Source: Chara braunii (taxonomy: Eukaryota > Streptophyta > Charophyceae > Charales > Characeae). Taken from it: a DNA stretch of 35,951 nucleotides. Position numbers and translations under genes: made by a program. The notes beneath the pieces are model-generated. The model had not been told where the DNA came from and did no database searches. It was given only the letters and a program-made list of their open reading frames with translations. Of this stretch, positions 1-9,806 are shown one piece after another. Each line of letters starts with the position of its first letter. Within the stretch, counting starts at the first letter, position 1. The DNA lies in the NCBI GenBank assembly GCA_003427395.1, contig BFEA01000156.1:499803-535753 (forward strand), in the 5' to 3' direction.

Positions 1-2247
1 AATCACCTCCTTGACAAGTACGACAGCCGGGATTGAGATAAAGAGGAGCACGACTGAGATATAACCCAGAGTACTTACACCGCGACTATTCCTTCGCCCA
101 TCAGGTGAGGAAGATAGGCATGAACTCCCCGCTAGAACACGGGCAGGCACGTTCACTGCTCACTCTACCTTTAGCCGTTTGACCCCGACATACTTCCCTC
201 CTACCCTACTATGCTCATCTCAAGAGTTGAAAGCACCTGGCCATCATCACGGTCAGGTTCATCCTAATGCTGCCAACACCAGGCGCAACTCAAACGCGTC
301 GTACCAGCCAACCTGCTGCTCATCTTGAAAATCTGGCACGACCATTCAATTCGGACCGCCTCAAACCCCAAAACTGATCTTTGTTCGCCCGTTTTCGTTG
401 GGAATCGGGCGAGATATGCCTGTTTCCTCTTCTTCCTTTCCCCCTCCCGCCAAAGCCCCGCGCGGGATTTTTCTTCACTAACTACTAACCTACTAACTCT
501 TTCACCAAACAAAGTACACCATTGAGCTCGCCCGGGGTAAAACCCCCTACCATGGACCTTCCTTTCCCAAATTTCATCTCCAATCGGTTGTGATCTCGCT
601 TCCCGCTGCGCTCAAGCTCGCAGTCCGCCATCCTCAACCCCCCTTTTCGCTCAATGTACGGCGTAAATTCGTGCCCGGGTCCCTTACTCTCTCCCTCACT
701 TCTCGTTGCTGCGTCCAGCCCTCAGTCCGCCCGCTGCTGCACTGTGTCGCCCGGCTAGCCCCACGCTGCGCCCGTCACGCCGCCTCATGGTCTCTTCATC
801 TTACCAACGCTGTCGGCCCCCCTCGCTGCCTCATCTTCCTACATGTACTTGGCGCCTGCCCCCGTCCGGGTTCGTCCGGTGCTGCACCACCTGCCCCTTT
901 TTCGCAATCGTCCGCTACGCTATCTCTTCCGGCTCTTCCCATCTCCTTTTCCACGGTCATCACCTCTTTCCCTTACCGCTATTCCGCATTACCGGTGTGC
1001 CCTCCCCTCCTCCACTCTCGTTGTCACCACCTCGGCTCTTCGACACTGCGTTGTCCGACAGTGCTCAATCCTTCCAAAACAGCCGACGGTCGGACCCGCC
1101 CCGACTTATGTGTTGCATCCGCACGCACAGCCTCACCAGTCCAGTCCGTCCCGTGTCGCGGAGTGCTGCCCGGTCAGCCTTGCTACCTCAATTCTCCGCC
1201 CCCCCCTGCATACCAGTTGGGCCCCCCCCTTCGCACCAGCTGCCCCCCCCCCCTCACAGTGCCCCTTGACCCAGTACCTTTCGCTCCCTGCACTATTGCT
1301 GTGCCGCTGCACCTCCCCCCCGGCTTCCGCTGTGCCCAACCTCTAGTTTGCTCCGCTCGCCCTTACCCCCTCCCCTCCAGGCAAGGCCTGCCGCCCCTTC
1401 GGCCTTGCCGCGGGTAAGTCCCACTCGGGCCTCTCATAACAAGCCGCGGAGCCGGGGCGTGGGTCTTATGGGAGCCCAAGCGCGGGCCTAAGTGGAATGG
1501 TCCGACGCGGGTCTTTACGGTAGTAGCAACCATTCAAATAAGGATTTTGGAGTCCGCGGTGCTCGTCGCACCGCGGTCAATTCGTGGTTGGCGGACGACG
1601 ACAACAATAAAATAATAAAAAATATATCGAGACAAATCTTAATCGTCAAATGACGTACGACGAGGAAAAGGAAAAACGCTAGCACCGCCTCGACATCGTT
1701 GACGACAAACCCAAAGAGGGATAGCCCCGCCGGGCCCTCAACCCCACGGCCTCTTCACACTGCTATGATACCCCCACGCCGTCGCCGCTCGATCTCGATC
1801 CCTGAATCTCTTTGATGAAAATCTGACGCTGTAACCAGATAGCACTAGGCCCAAGTTTGGGTTTAGCTCTGACCGACGTCTAAATAAGCGGACACATCAC
1901 GACGCGCCGACCTACCGAACCGCTTTCAAAAGTCACATTGTTGTCGATGTCGTCCTTCGCACGTATGCATAGGTCGCACGCTAGCACATCAGTGAACGAG
2001 ACACAATCTTCTTAATCCCTATTTAATCAGAAGGAAAAAATTTGGCTGGCGATCAAGCCGGCACTTCAATCATCAACAAATAAAAAGATCACGCGCGCCT
2101 CAAATCCGCGCGCCCTCACACCCTTTATTGTAGTCAACCTTTCAGTCAACATAAACCCCAGTCGCGGCCGCGCCTAGCGCGGTATACTTAAACTTAAACA
2201 AAAACTATTTTCTGTCGCTTGCAAAAACCAGGGCAAGGGTATTCGCG
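1..2247. repeat. Repeat B, copy 1 (C/T-rich, non-coding)
   Basis: This is a diverged dispersed repeat whose second copy lies at about 26400-29055. The best matched parts are 1500-1860 against 28180-28520, and 2090-2247 against 28890-29055. Both copies carry the block around GCGCGCC...CGCGCC, then a CGGCCGCGCCTAGCGCGG-like core, then CTTGCAAAAACCAGGGC and GGGTATTCGCG. Positions 600-1420 are strongly cytosine-rich on this strand, so long open frames there are compositional and show no recognisable domain. A cluster of TACTAAC heptamers lies at 478-497. The right edge falls inside the RNase H codons of element 1, so the repeat and that element are fused. The class of the repeat is unknown. It could be a subterminal part of a larger transposon. 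Confidence 0.6.
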
Positions 2248-2249
2248 CC

Positions 2250-3340
2250 GACACTGCCCCTACACCATACTGACTAGCATCAGTAGTAAGCACAAAAGGC
2301 AGGGTAGGGTCAGGTAGCTTCAAGACAAGGGCACGAATCAAGGCCTCCTTGAGACGTATAAAGGCCTCCTGACATTCTGATGTCCAAAGAAAGAAAATGT
2401 CTTTCTTTGTGAGATCAGTCAATGGTGCTGCAATCGCAGAGAAGTTCTTGATGAACTTCCTGTGGTAGGATGTAAGCCTCAAGAAAGACCAAACATCACG
2501 AATGTTAGCAGGTCGCGGCCAGTCCTGAGCTGCATCAACTTTCGTTACTTCAAGAACCAACCCCTCTCCAGAAATGATGTGACCCAGATAGACTACAGAG
2601 GGAACCCCAAAAGAGGATTTATCCCTGTTGATCTTATACTGGTTATCACGTAAGGCCTGGAGGACCAGAGCGAGATGTTGTGCATGCTCCTGGACAAAAC
2701 GACTGAATACCAAGATGTCATCAAGGTATACAACTACGAACTTGTCTAGGTAAGGCCTTAGTATGCGATGCATCTCTGTTTGGAAGGTGTCTGGTGCATT
2801 GCAAAGACCGAACGGCATGATCAGGTACTCATAAGTACCATACCTGGTTTTGAAGGTTGTCTTATGGACATCGCCTTCAACCATCTCAATCTGGCGATCG
2901 CCGGATTTGAGATCGATCTTGCTAAAGATGGTACAACCCTGCACCATATCCAACAGATCATCAATGTGAGGAAGAGGCTCTGTAGACTGATTTTATTGAG
3001 ACCACGATAGTCCACGCACATCTTGAACTCACCATTCCCCTTTGGAACAAAGAGGACTGGTGCCCCAAACTCAGATGTGCTGGGCCTGATTCAACCCTTG
3101 CTGCTCAGGGTCTCTAACTGTTTCCTGATGCCTTCAAGTTCAGCAGAAGACATCCTGTAGACCCGGCCCTTAGGAGGGACCGAAGCAGGTAGGATCTCAA
3201 TCTTATGTTTGGTCTGTCTATGGACAAGTCCTATAGGCTCCTCCATAAGATCTGAGAAGCTGTCCACAACCTGCTGAATCTAAGAGGGACAGGGAGCATT
3301 CTCCACATCAGTCTGTTTGACAAAAGCCACGAACAAACGG
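2250..3340 (-). pseudogene. pol fragment: reverse transcriptase and start of RNase H, element 1
   Basis: This would copy the element's RNA into DNA inside the Gag particle. The clean frame covers about 2174-2953. The fingers motif DYRGLNK sits near 3010-3030 in a different frame, so there is a one-base frame change near 2985. Visible motifs are [18 protein letters not shown] and the catalytic YLDDILVF near 2711-2731, followed by the thumb and connection (GHIISGEGL, YHRKFIKNFSA). The RNase H start TTDASQYGVGAV contains its first catalytic Asp. After that residue the frame runs into repeat B, so the last 20 or so residues of the open frame are not pol. Two stops lie upstream, near 3280 and 3085. 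Family membership is secure and the gene is not functional. Confidence 0.93.
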
Positions 3341-3346
3341 GCGTGG

Positions 3347-3850
3347 TCAGTAACAGTTGCTGGCCGGATGGTACTCGTCAGCGAGAATGCAAGGGCGATA
3401 TACCCCATGCCGGTCAGGTAGCTCAACCCTAGGAATCCGCAAGGCGATCCTAGGATTGGTGACACCAAGCCACTGCATAGAGAAGACAAGGTCAAAGGGG
3501 ACTTTAGGAAATACATAGAAGTTCAGGCGATTCCTGACTTCTCCCTGCTTGTCAAAGGACACAGGTGGGCCCTTGATAGCAATAGTAATCCTGACTGTGG
3601 AGGAGTCTCCAATGCGTACCTCCAAAGGCTGTCGCAATTTCACCAACCTTTGGTCCAAGTGCAACTTACGGACTGCCTTTGGAGAAATGAAGGTGCGAGT
3701 AGCCCCACAGTCTAAGAGTCCTTTGAACTTGGCTCCCAGGGTGAAGGGTCGAAGCAGGATGAGTTCAGACTTATACTTCTTCTTTTCCTGCAAGGACAGA
3801 AAAAAATCAGCAATACACTGAGCATCCTCTTCCTCCCACGTCTCATCCAA
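3347..3850 (-). pseudogene. Retropepsin-like aspartic protease, element 1
   Basis: This domain would cleave the Gag-Pol polyprotein. The 167-residue open stretch contains LLDCGATRTFIS, the retropepsin active-site loop, with Cys in the place of the usual Ser or Thr of D-S/T-G. The later hydrophobic-hydrophobic-Gly region is seen as FDLVFSMQWLG, where the usual MD-W is altered to SMQW. Upstream it should join the Gag zinc knuckle, but 253 bp of unrelated sequence ending in poly-A lies between. Downstream it is separated from RT by frame changes. The DCG variant may be a real family feature or decay. I cannot tell from one copy. Confidence 0.85.
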
Positions 3851-3906
3851 CTCAGAGTCTTCAAAAGTGAAAGACCCTGAAGATGCAACTCTTGAGATAG
3901 AAGAAC

Positions 3907-3907
<1 letters not shown>

Positions 3908-3947
<40 letters not shown>
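3908..3947 (+). repeat. Poly-A tract, 40 bases
   Basis: An uninterrupted run of A lies inside element 1, exactly at the left edge of a segment that does not belong to gag or protease. It could be a homopolymer microsatellite or the tail of an inserted retrocopy. Another possibility is an assembly join, since other A-runs in this window end at or near gaps. Confidence 0.9.
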
Positions 3948-3950
<3 letters not shown>

Positions 3951-4160
3951 CACGCAACCTCTTCGCCACCACATTCAAACACAACGTTTCCGACTCACCT
4001 TCCCAAAGACGATCGATCGTCGCAGCAGAAAATATCGAACACCACCCCAAATCGTCGATCGCACACCACCCCGAATCCCCGAGCTCAAGTCAATGTGCAA
4101 GAACAAAACATCGATATCAACGACAACCGCCTGAAGACCCCCGGACCCGACCTCACCACG
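3948..4160. other. Unexplained 213 bp segment inserted between gag knuckle and protease
   Basis: The zinc knuckle of element 1 ends at 4162-4167 next to an ambiguous base at 4161. From there to the poly-A tract the sequence has no gag or protease-like frame. It contains GATCGATCG-type words and a short imperfect tandem (GGGGTGGTGTGCGATC / GGGGTGGTGTTCGATA on the minus strand). It also has an AAG|GTGAGT donor-like site on the minus strand. I see no known family. It may be a small insertion or a mis-joined piece. Confidence 0.5.
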
Positions 4161-4164
4161 NGGG

Positions 4165-5771
4165 ACAGTCCTTTAGAAAGTGGTCCCCCTCGCATCTCAA
4201 GCAGACACCCTTGTCCTTTCTCTTCCTCCAGACCCCCTCCTGGATCCTGAGTGCATGCTACGGGAAGATAGAAGGGTCAAGGGGGTCAGTTGGCCAACGG
4301 ACGTTTCATGGTAATGGTACTCTCTAGGCACCAGGGGAAGAGGCACGTCCCTTTTCTTTCCCCTGTCGACTGGTTATTGCTAAGAGACACGTCCCTTTCC
4401 TTTCCCCTGTCGACTGGTTAATGCTTTCTGGGCTGGGGCCTTACCCTTTGTCAGGCCCATCAAAGAATCAGTCAGGGCAAGAACAGTTGAATCTGCAGCA
4501 GATGATGATGCAGTCCCAGGTGGAGGGCTCCCACCCTGAGATGCTGCGTCACTATCTGAACCAGAAACTGCAGCAGCAAACAGGGCACCCTTCCTCCTCC
4601 TTCGCCCTTTGAAGGAGGGCCCCTTCCTTCCTTCAGAAGGTGCTTCCTGGACATGGAGTTTGGACTCCAAGTCCAGGGCTGCTCTGCCAAAGGACCGTTA
4701 GTCCTTGTGGCCCTAAGAGAAAATAGCAAGTTGGAATTGCTCAGGCGCTGCCCTTAGGAAATGAATGAGCAGATCCTGCTCACTCATCTCCAACCCAGGA
4801 GTCGATGTCAGACTCTCAAAGGTGGAGTACAGTTTGGACAAGGAGCCATCAAACTTCTTCTGGCCCAGGCGTATAATTTTGTCTGCTGCCTTCTTGGCCC
4901 GCTCCTTGTTTGCAAACCGCTTCTGCTGGGCCTGTAGAAATCCAGCCACCCCCAACCTTTGCGCCCAATCAGCCACGTCCATACCTTGCTTGCTGGAGGT
5001 GGAGGTGCATCATTTTAGTGCTGATCGCTCCAAGCGAGCAAGGATGGCTGACAACGTCACGTCCTCATCACATTTGAACCCACTCAGGTAGGTTCTCTGC
5101 GCAACAACTCAATCTGCCACATCCACCTTTGGATCCTCTCCTGAAAACATGGGTGGCAGTGTCAGCTTAGGCTGCTGAAACTCAAATGGTGCTGAGGGTT
5201 GTGAAGCTGCCGTTGATGTGGGTGTAGGGGGTGGAGACGTGTGTCTGGAATGTGGGGGTGATGCAGGTTTTCCTTGAGAAGGTCCAGGAGAAGGAGGAAC
5301 AGGAGGAGTGGAAGGGATCTTCAGATGTGTAAAGATCAGATCCAACTTGGTAGAAATGCCATCCAACTTTTTTGAAAAAGTTGAGTGGCTGTTCTCCAAA
5401 CTGGTAATTCGGTCATCCCAGTTAGTAAAATAGGAACGGTTGATATCATCGTGCAGGAGGATGAATTCAGCCATGCCCTTATTGTACTGACTGAAACTCC
5501 CACTGGCCCTGACCTTTTCCACATCTGCAACCAGGAGCTTTCTCCTGGCTTCCTTCTGAGTTGCTTCCTCTTTCTTTTTCAGATCAGCCTTTAGAGTCTC
5601 AACTGCTTTGGCCTGTTGGCGGAGTTTCTCCTCCTACGCCCGCAGTTCAGCCTCTAAAGGGTCGAGCAGAACAGGTGTCTCAGGCTGTACTGTAATCTTT
5701 AACTGTACCTGAGGCTTCTCTTCAGAAGTCTCAGCCTTTTGAGACACAACTGCCTTCTCTGAATGAACCAT
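4165..5771 (-). pseudogene. gag: gag (capsid and nucleocapsid), element 1
   Basis: Gag builds the retrotransposon particle and binds its RNA. The start is taken at the ATG at 5771, which opens a charged segment rich in Glu, Lys and Gln (coiled-coil-like). That leads in the same frame into a Pro/Ser/Thr-rich linker at about 5190-5290. The capsid follows in the same frame, with MFSGEDPKVDVAD and, at 4713-4982, DVADWAQRLGVAGFL and a stretch ending in AAPEQFQLAIF. A basic, Gly/Ser-rich tail lies at 4380-4670. In another frame, 4165-4203 encodes a knuckle with C-x2-C-x3-H-x4-C, one residue shorter than the usual C-x2-C-x4-H-x4-C. In-frame stops occur near 5637, 5108, 5014, 4713 and 4695. Several of them are TGA or TAG, as C-to-T change in CGA or CAG would give. 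Confidence 0.85.
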
Positions 5772-7327
5772 TTGCACCCTCACAATACAAATAAATAAAA
5801 CAAACAACAATCAGGGATCGAGCATGAGGTAACAGGAATCAAGTGTTCTCTTCAATACTAACTCAATTGCTGTCACCTGCCTGGAGAGAGAAGATTGGTT
5901 AGTCTGAGCAAGTGAGTGCTCAGTCTCAACAGACCGCTTGAGGGTCAGGGTCAGTTCAGAGTCCACTCAGGCAAGAACCAATTTCACGATTTTTTCATCC
6001 GTGCCCTGACACTTCAATTCTATGTCATAATTGCAAATCCTGCTTCAATAATTTACAGGATACAGTCTTGGACTAGTTAGTGTTGATTAGTAATTAGACA
6101 GAGTGACTATTAGGATTAGACTGGTGTCCACTGATGACCAAGATACAACGATTTACAGGATATCTTATTTTTCGACTTACCCTACAGACCTCAACACTTT
6201 ATGACCCTGTATGCCATACCCTAGGTATGGCGAATTACAGTTTTCACTGTAACTAACTAAGAACATCAAATCTGGATGTGCGATTTAAGACACTGACAGA
6301 TTAATGAATTGCGATTTACCAGGGACTGACAAAACTGAATTATGACGGACAAAATCAAAGTTATGACTGACCCTAGTCTAGCCTAGCTTTAGCTATGTCA
6401 GCGCAGAATTCAAATTTGCATTATCACTGACAATAGACCCCTGAATTCCCCAATTCACTACACAGTGTCAATCGCAATATTGTAAGGCAGTCCCAGATGA
6501 AATATGAGCCAGAGGGAAGGTCAAACAGGGTTAGTAGAAGTCAAAGAAGATAGGTAGGGGAAGTTGTATATGGTTATCCCACAGTATGAATTTCGATAAG
6601 TTAAAGAAGATAGGTAGGGGAAGTTGGATATGGTTATCCCACAGTCTGAATTTCGATTTTCAACTGTCACCTGACAGACAAACCAAATTTCGCTATTCTA
6701 AAAGTAGTCCCAGAATCGCCACACAGGATGGAGTAAGGAACACACTTACTTCAGGGTCAACTCTAAAGAAGATACATGAAACCTTGGCTATGGCTGACTG
6801 GTCAACCCCATCTCGTCAGTTTCACCTCCTAATAATATCCAGTGTTCCCCCGTACCAAATTTCCTGAAACTTGGTGATCCAGTAGATTAGCCTGAGGCGC
6901 TTCACCCCCAACTGACAGAATCAAAGAATGATGACTCCCATGTGTTAATAACTGACAAAGTCAGTGCAGCGCCACATCACTATGTACTGCGCTGCCTGGA
7001 AATTGGGGATCCTAACCCAATTCCTCAATCGCCACCTCCTGTGATCAGTTCCTTGACAATCGTCAACCTCCAGGTGAATCGCCAGGCTATATTTAGCCTC
7101 TCAGAGCCTCCCAGGCCTCTGAGTATCAATCGCCAACCACTCCTGCACAACCCCAGTCAGGAGTGCGTCACTCTCTGCCCAATTCTTCTCGCCACACACT
7201 CACAACCACCACCCTTACTGACAACTACCCTGAAGATGATGAATCGCCATGAGACGCAACTCCAGTATCTCGCCAGATGATGATGGATGCTCCAACTCAT
7301 CAATCGCTCCAGAGCCTGGATCCAATA
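5772..7327 (-). other. Long untranslated leader of element 1
   Basis: This is 1.56 kb between PBS and gag with no supported gene. It is rich in short recurring words: CTGACA/ACTGAC between 6290 and 6960, and TCGCCA(C) near 6714, 7028, 7078, 7129, 7188, 7243 and 7269. Such a long leader could carry packaging or dimerisation signals. That is an inference. Confidence 0.6.
6541..6660 (+). repeat. 60 bp tandem duplication, two units
   Basis: Units 6541-6600 and 6601-6660 are in exact 60-base register and differ at only a handful of positions. Each contains AAGAAGATAGGTAGGGGAAG followed by TATGGTTATCCCACAGT and ATTTCGAT. A short open frame through it has no recognisable domain. Confidence 0.9.
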
Positions 7328-7339
7328 GCTCTGATACCA
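7328..7339 (-). other. Primer-binding site, initiator-Met tRNA type, element 1
   Basis: On the minus strand this reads TGGTATCAGAGC, complementary to the 3' end of plant-type initiator-Met tRNA. It lies two bases from the LTR end. It would prime minus-strand DNA synthesis and fixes the LTR boundary and the element's orientation. Confidence 0.85.
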
Positions 7340-7341
7340 AC

Positions 7342-8493
7342 TGTTATGATTTTGGTTGTTCGTTGCCTGAAGGCCAACACTCACTCACATAGACTTCCGG
7401 ATACGCCCATACATACACAAAAGGAAGGGGAGAGGATAGGAGTATCACACCGCACAGGGAGATATAAATACAGCGAAAGACTTGACCATGCGATATGACA
7501 GGGTACACTGAAAGTGCAATTCACTCCACTCAATCCTCACAACCAGTCATAGAGAAAAGCCGAGAATATCACATCCAGGAAACAATGAAACGATGAGTCC
7601 AAACACAGTTATACACTGTTTATTAAACTCAGAGTCTCGAATTGTCAGGCTTACTTCAAAACTACAGTGCGCTGCTAAAAAATGAGCAGCGCTTCTCTCT
7701 CCAACCCTCATCAACACCCGTAACACCCCTGAGCCCCTGAAATATCAAGCGCCACCAAGATACAGCCTCCTGAGGGAAGCGCCACCCTGAAATAGGCCTC
7801 TGAGGCCAAGCGCCACTCAGAGGATGAAGAAGAAGACCAGCGCCACAGTATCTGATCATGACGAAGTGTCAGAAGACTTCCCAGGTGGAAGTCTGCAGCA
7901 GCGCCACCAAACCTTGACCAAATAACCTCTGAGGAAGGAAGTTGTAGCTATGGATGCAGCGCCAACACCCTGGAACCCCACTCCGGAGGAGGGTCCAGCA
8001 GGGCACCAATCTCTCTCGCCTCAAGCAGACCTCGATAGCCTAGACGTCTGTCAGCCCCTGCGTGCTGGCAGAGTACAGCGCAGGTCCCAGCTATGGCCTG
8101 CACTCCGAAGGTCTAGCTATGCCCATCTCCTTCCACGCTGAGCCGTCACCACTTCCGGTTCACGCGTAGCACAACAGCGATGTACACGGTACCAACTGCC
8201 AAAAGCCCTGAACCGATGTGCCCAATCTATCTATCGACTACAACTAGCCTAGACTCGACCTAGACCGGATTGATTGATCGATCGGTACCGTTTCTGTTTC
8301 GGCCTCTCGGCCTCTACCGGTCCCGGCTCTAGGCTATAGGACCATCTATAAGAATAGGCCCTTAGGGCCTGTCTGTCCTAGGGTAGCACGGGCCTGCTAT
8401 GCGCAGTTAGGGTAACTGTAGGGAATCCTCTTAGTACCGGGCCTATATTTTTCCCCGGATTTGCATATATGTCCCTCACGAATTTCCCTCACA
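7342..8493 (-). repeat. 5' LTR of element 1
   Basis: This 1152 bp LTR reads on the minus strand from TGTGAGGGAAATTCG to AAATCATAACA, so it has TG...CA ends and abuts the PBS. The inner end is well supported by the PBS. The outer end rests on the terminal dinucleotide and is less sure. It contains six AGCGCCAC/AGCGCCAA words (7748-7965). It also has small perfect hairpins, such as CCTCTGAG/CTCAGAGG at 7797-7823 and AGACTTCC/GGAAGTCT at 7874-7894. A TATTTATA sequence (minus strand) near 7463 is a possible TATA box. No open frame in it is convincing. Confidence 0.75.
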
Positions 8494-8610
8494 GGTAGGT
8501 CTCTCGGTTAGCCCTCAGCCAAACAAAAATGCGAATCTGTCCTACCTATAGTACAACCTCGACAGAGAGAGGCTACAAGCGACCAGAAAGTAGCAAATCA
8601 TTGCAAAAGA

Positions 8611-8971
8611 GTTCGGGAGACCATATCCTCAGCAAGAGTCAGACACCATCCTCAACCTTCAATCTCCTTCCCCGTCAGAAATTTCAGTCTCCGTCCTAGA
8701 ATGGGTGAGCCAGCGTTGCCTGAGGCCAATCGAACCAAAATGAACCCTCATCAGCCAGTACCCATCCGACAACCAAAGCTGCCCGACGCCAATCGCATCC
8801 AATGAGAGATCCCCCAGCCGGTACCCCTCAGACAACCCTGGCTCAACCCTCTCTCCGTCCTCACAAAGGGTCATCTCATGCCCTTTGCCCTCCGCCTTGG
8901 ACAGATCCCCCAAAACCCAACAGAACCTCCACTCGCCTGCCCCAAGCGGGACCCCCATAGAATTAACGAAT
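8611..8971. repeat. Duplicated 360 bp module, copy 1
   Basis: This aligns with 9445-9806 at a constant offset of 834 bases and about 86% identity. There is no insertion or deletion until the last few bases. On the minus strand both copies keep an open frame starting at ATG (8958 here), with shared words GEW-FCWV, AEGKGHEMTLCEDGERVE, LDAIGVGQLWL and LRQRW. Over 285 bases I counted 40 differences: 18 at third, 10 at first and 12 at second codon positions. That is at most a weak sign of coding. It could be a pseudogene exon pair or a non-coding repeat. Confidence 0.75.
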
Positions 8972-9444
8972 TTTTACCATTGAGAGTCAAACATAACCCT
9001 CAAGGAATGAAATCGAGACCTACACAAGTTAAAAATTTCAAGATCAAGATGACCTACCTCTTGGAATTTTACATACTCAACCCAACTCCCCCATCAATCC
9101 CCATTACCCCGTTTCGACAAGACTTTCCGCAGCAGAGCCACCATCTCCGCTGCTGATGTGCCCTATTCCAATCCTACCAGCCAGCCCCCTCACTGGTAGG
9201 ACGCGTGATATCCCATCGTCCCGCTCACACTTCAGTATAGCCAAATGGTGAACTACGGTCCGAGAGACCAACAAGTGAGACGGTTCTACCTTCGTCATCC
9301 AAAAGGAGGTCCCCAGTATGTTCAGATGAAGTCAGCTGACCACAACCGGTACCCATCGAGACTCCACTCAATGCCAATCACATCCGCTCCCAACCATCCC
9401 CATCAGAACCCCCTTCACCCTCCCCAACTCCGTCCCAGTAAATA

Positions 9445-9806
9445 GTTCGGGAGACAATATCCTTAGCAAGAGCCAGACACAATCCTCAACCTGCAATCTC
9501 CTGGCCCCTCGGAAATTCTTGTTTCCGTCCTCAAGGGGGTGAACCAGCGTTGCCTGAGGCCAATGGCACCAGAGTGAACCCTCATCGGTCGGTACCCCTC
9601 CGGCAACCAAAGTTGCCCGACACCAATCGCATCCAATAAAGGATCCCCCAGCCAGTACCCCTCAGACGACCCTGATTCAACCCTCTCTCCGTCCTCACAA
9701 AGAGTCATCTCGTGCCCTTTGCCCTCCGCCTTGAAACGATCCCCTACAACCCAACAGAACGTCCACTCGCCTGTCCCAACCAGGACCCCCATACGAGTTA
9801 GCGAAA
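9445..9806. repeat. Duplicated 360 bp module, copy 2
   Basis: This is the partner of 8611-8971. The minus-strand frame from the ATG at 9792 is open for 109 residues and reads the same motif order as copy 1. The 470 bases between the copies are not repeated, so this is not a simple tandem. There is no PBS after copy 1, which argues against a miniature LTR element. Confidence 0.75.

Larger units (their letters stand above)
2250..8493 (-). mobile_element. Ty3/gypsy LTR retrotransposon, element 1, 3'-truncated
   Basis: Reading on the minus strand, the order is LTR (8493-7342), tRNA-Met-type PBS, long leader, gag with zinc knuckle, protease, reverse transcriptase and the first residues of RNase H. 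The order PR-RT-RNase H and the RT sequence place it in Ty3/gypsy. The rest of RNase H, integrase, polypurine tract and 3' LTR are absent, because the sequence switches at about 2248 into repeat B. Several in-frame stops, at least three frame changes and a 253 bp insert with poly-A show that it is dead. With only one LTR, neither target-site duplication nor age can be read. Confidence 0.9.

Noticed and set aside
590-1417. Long overlapping open frames in the C-rich part of repeat B (and likewise 27267-28200)
   Set aside because: All three forward frames are open at once with Pro/Ser/Arg/Leu-rich translations and no domain. This is an effect of high cytosine content.
8611-9806. Miniature LTR retrotransposon (TRIM) formed by the 360 bp direct repeats
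   Set aside because: No TG/CA ends, no primer-binding site after the first copy and no polypurine tract before the second.
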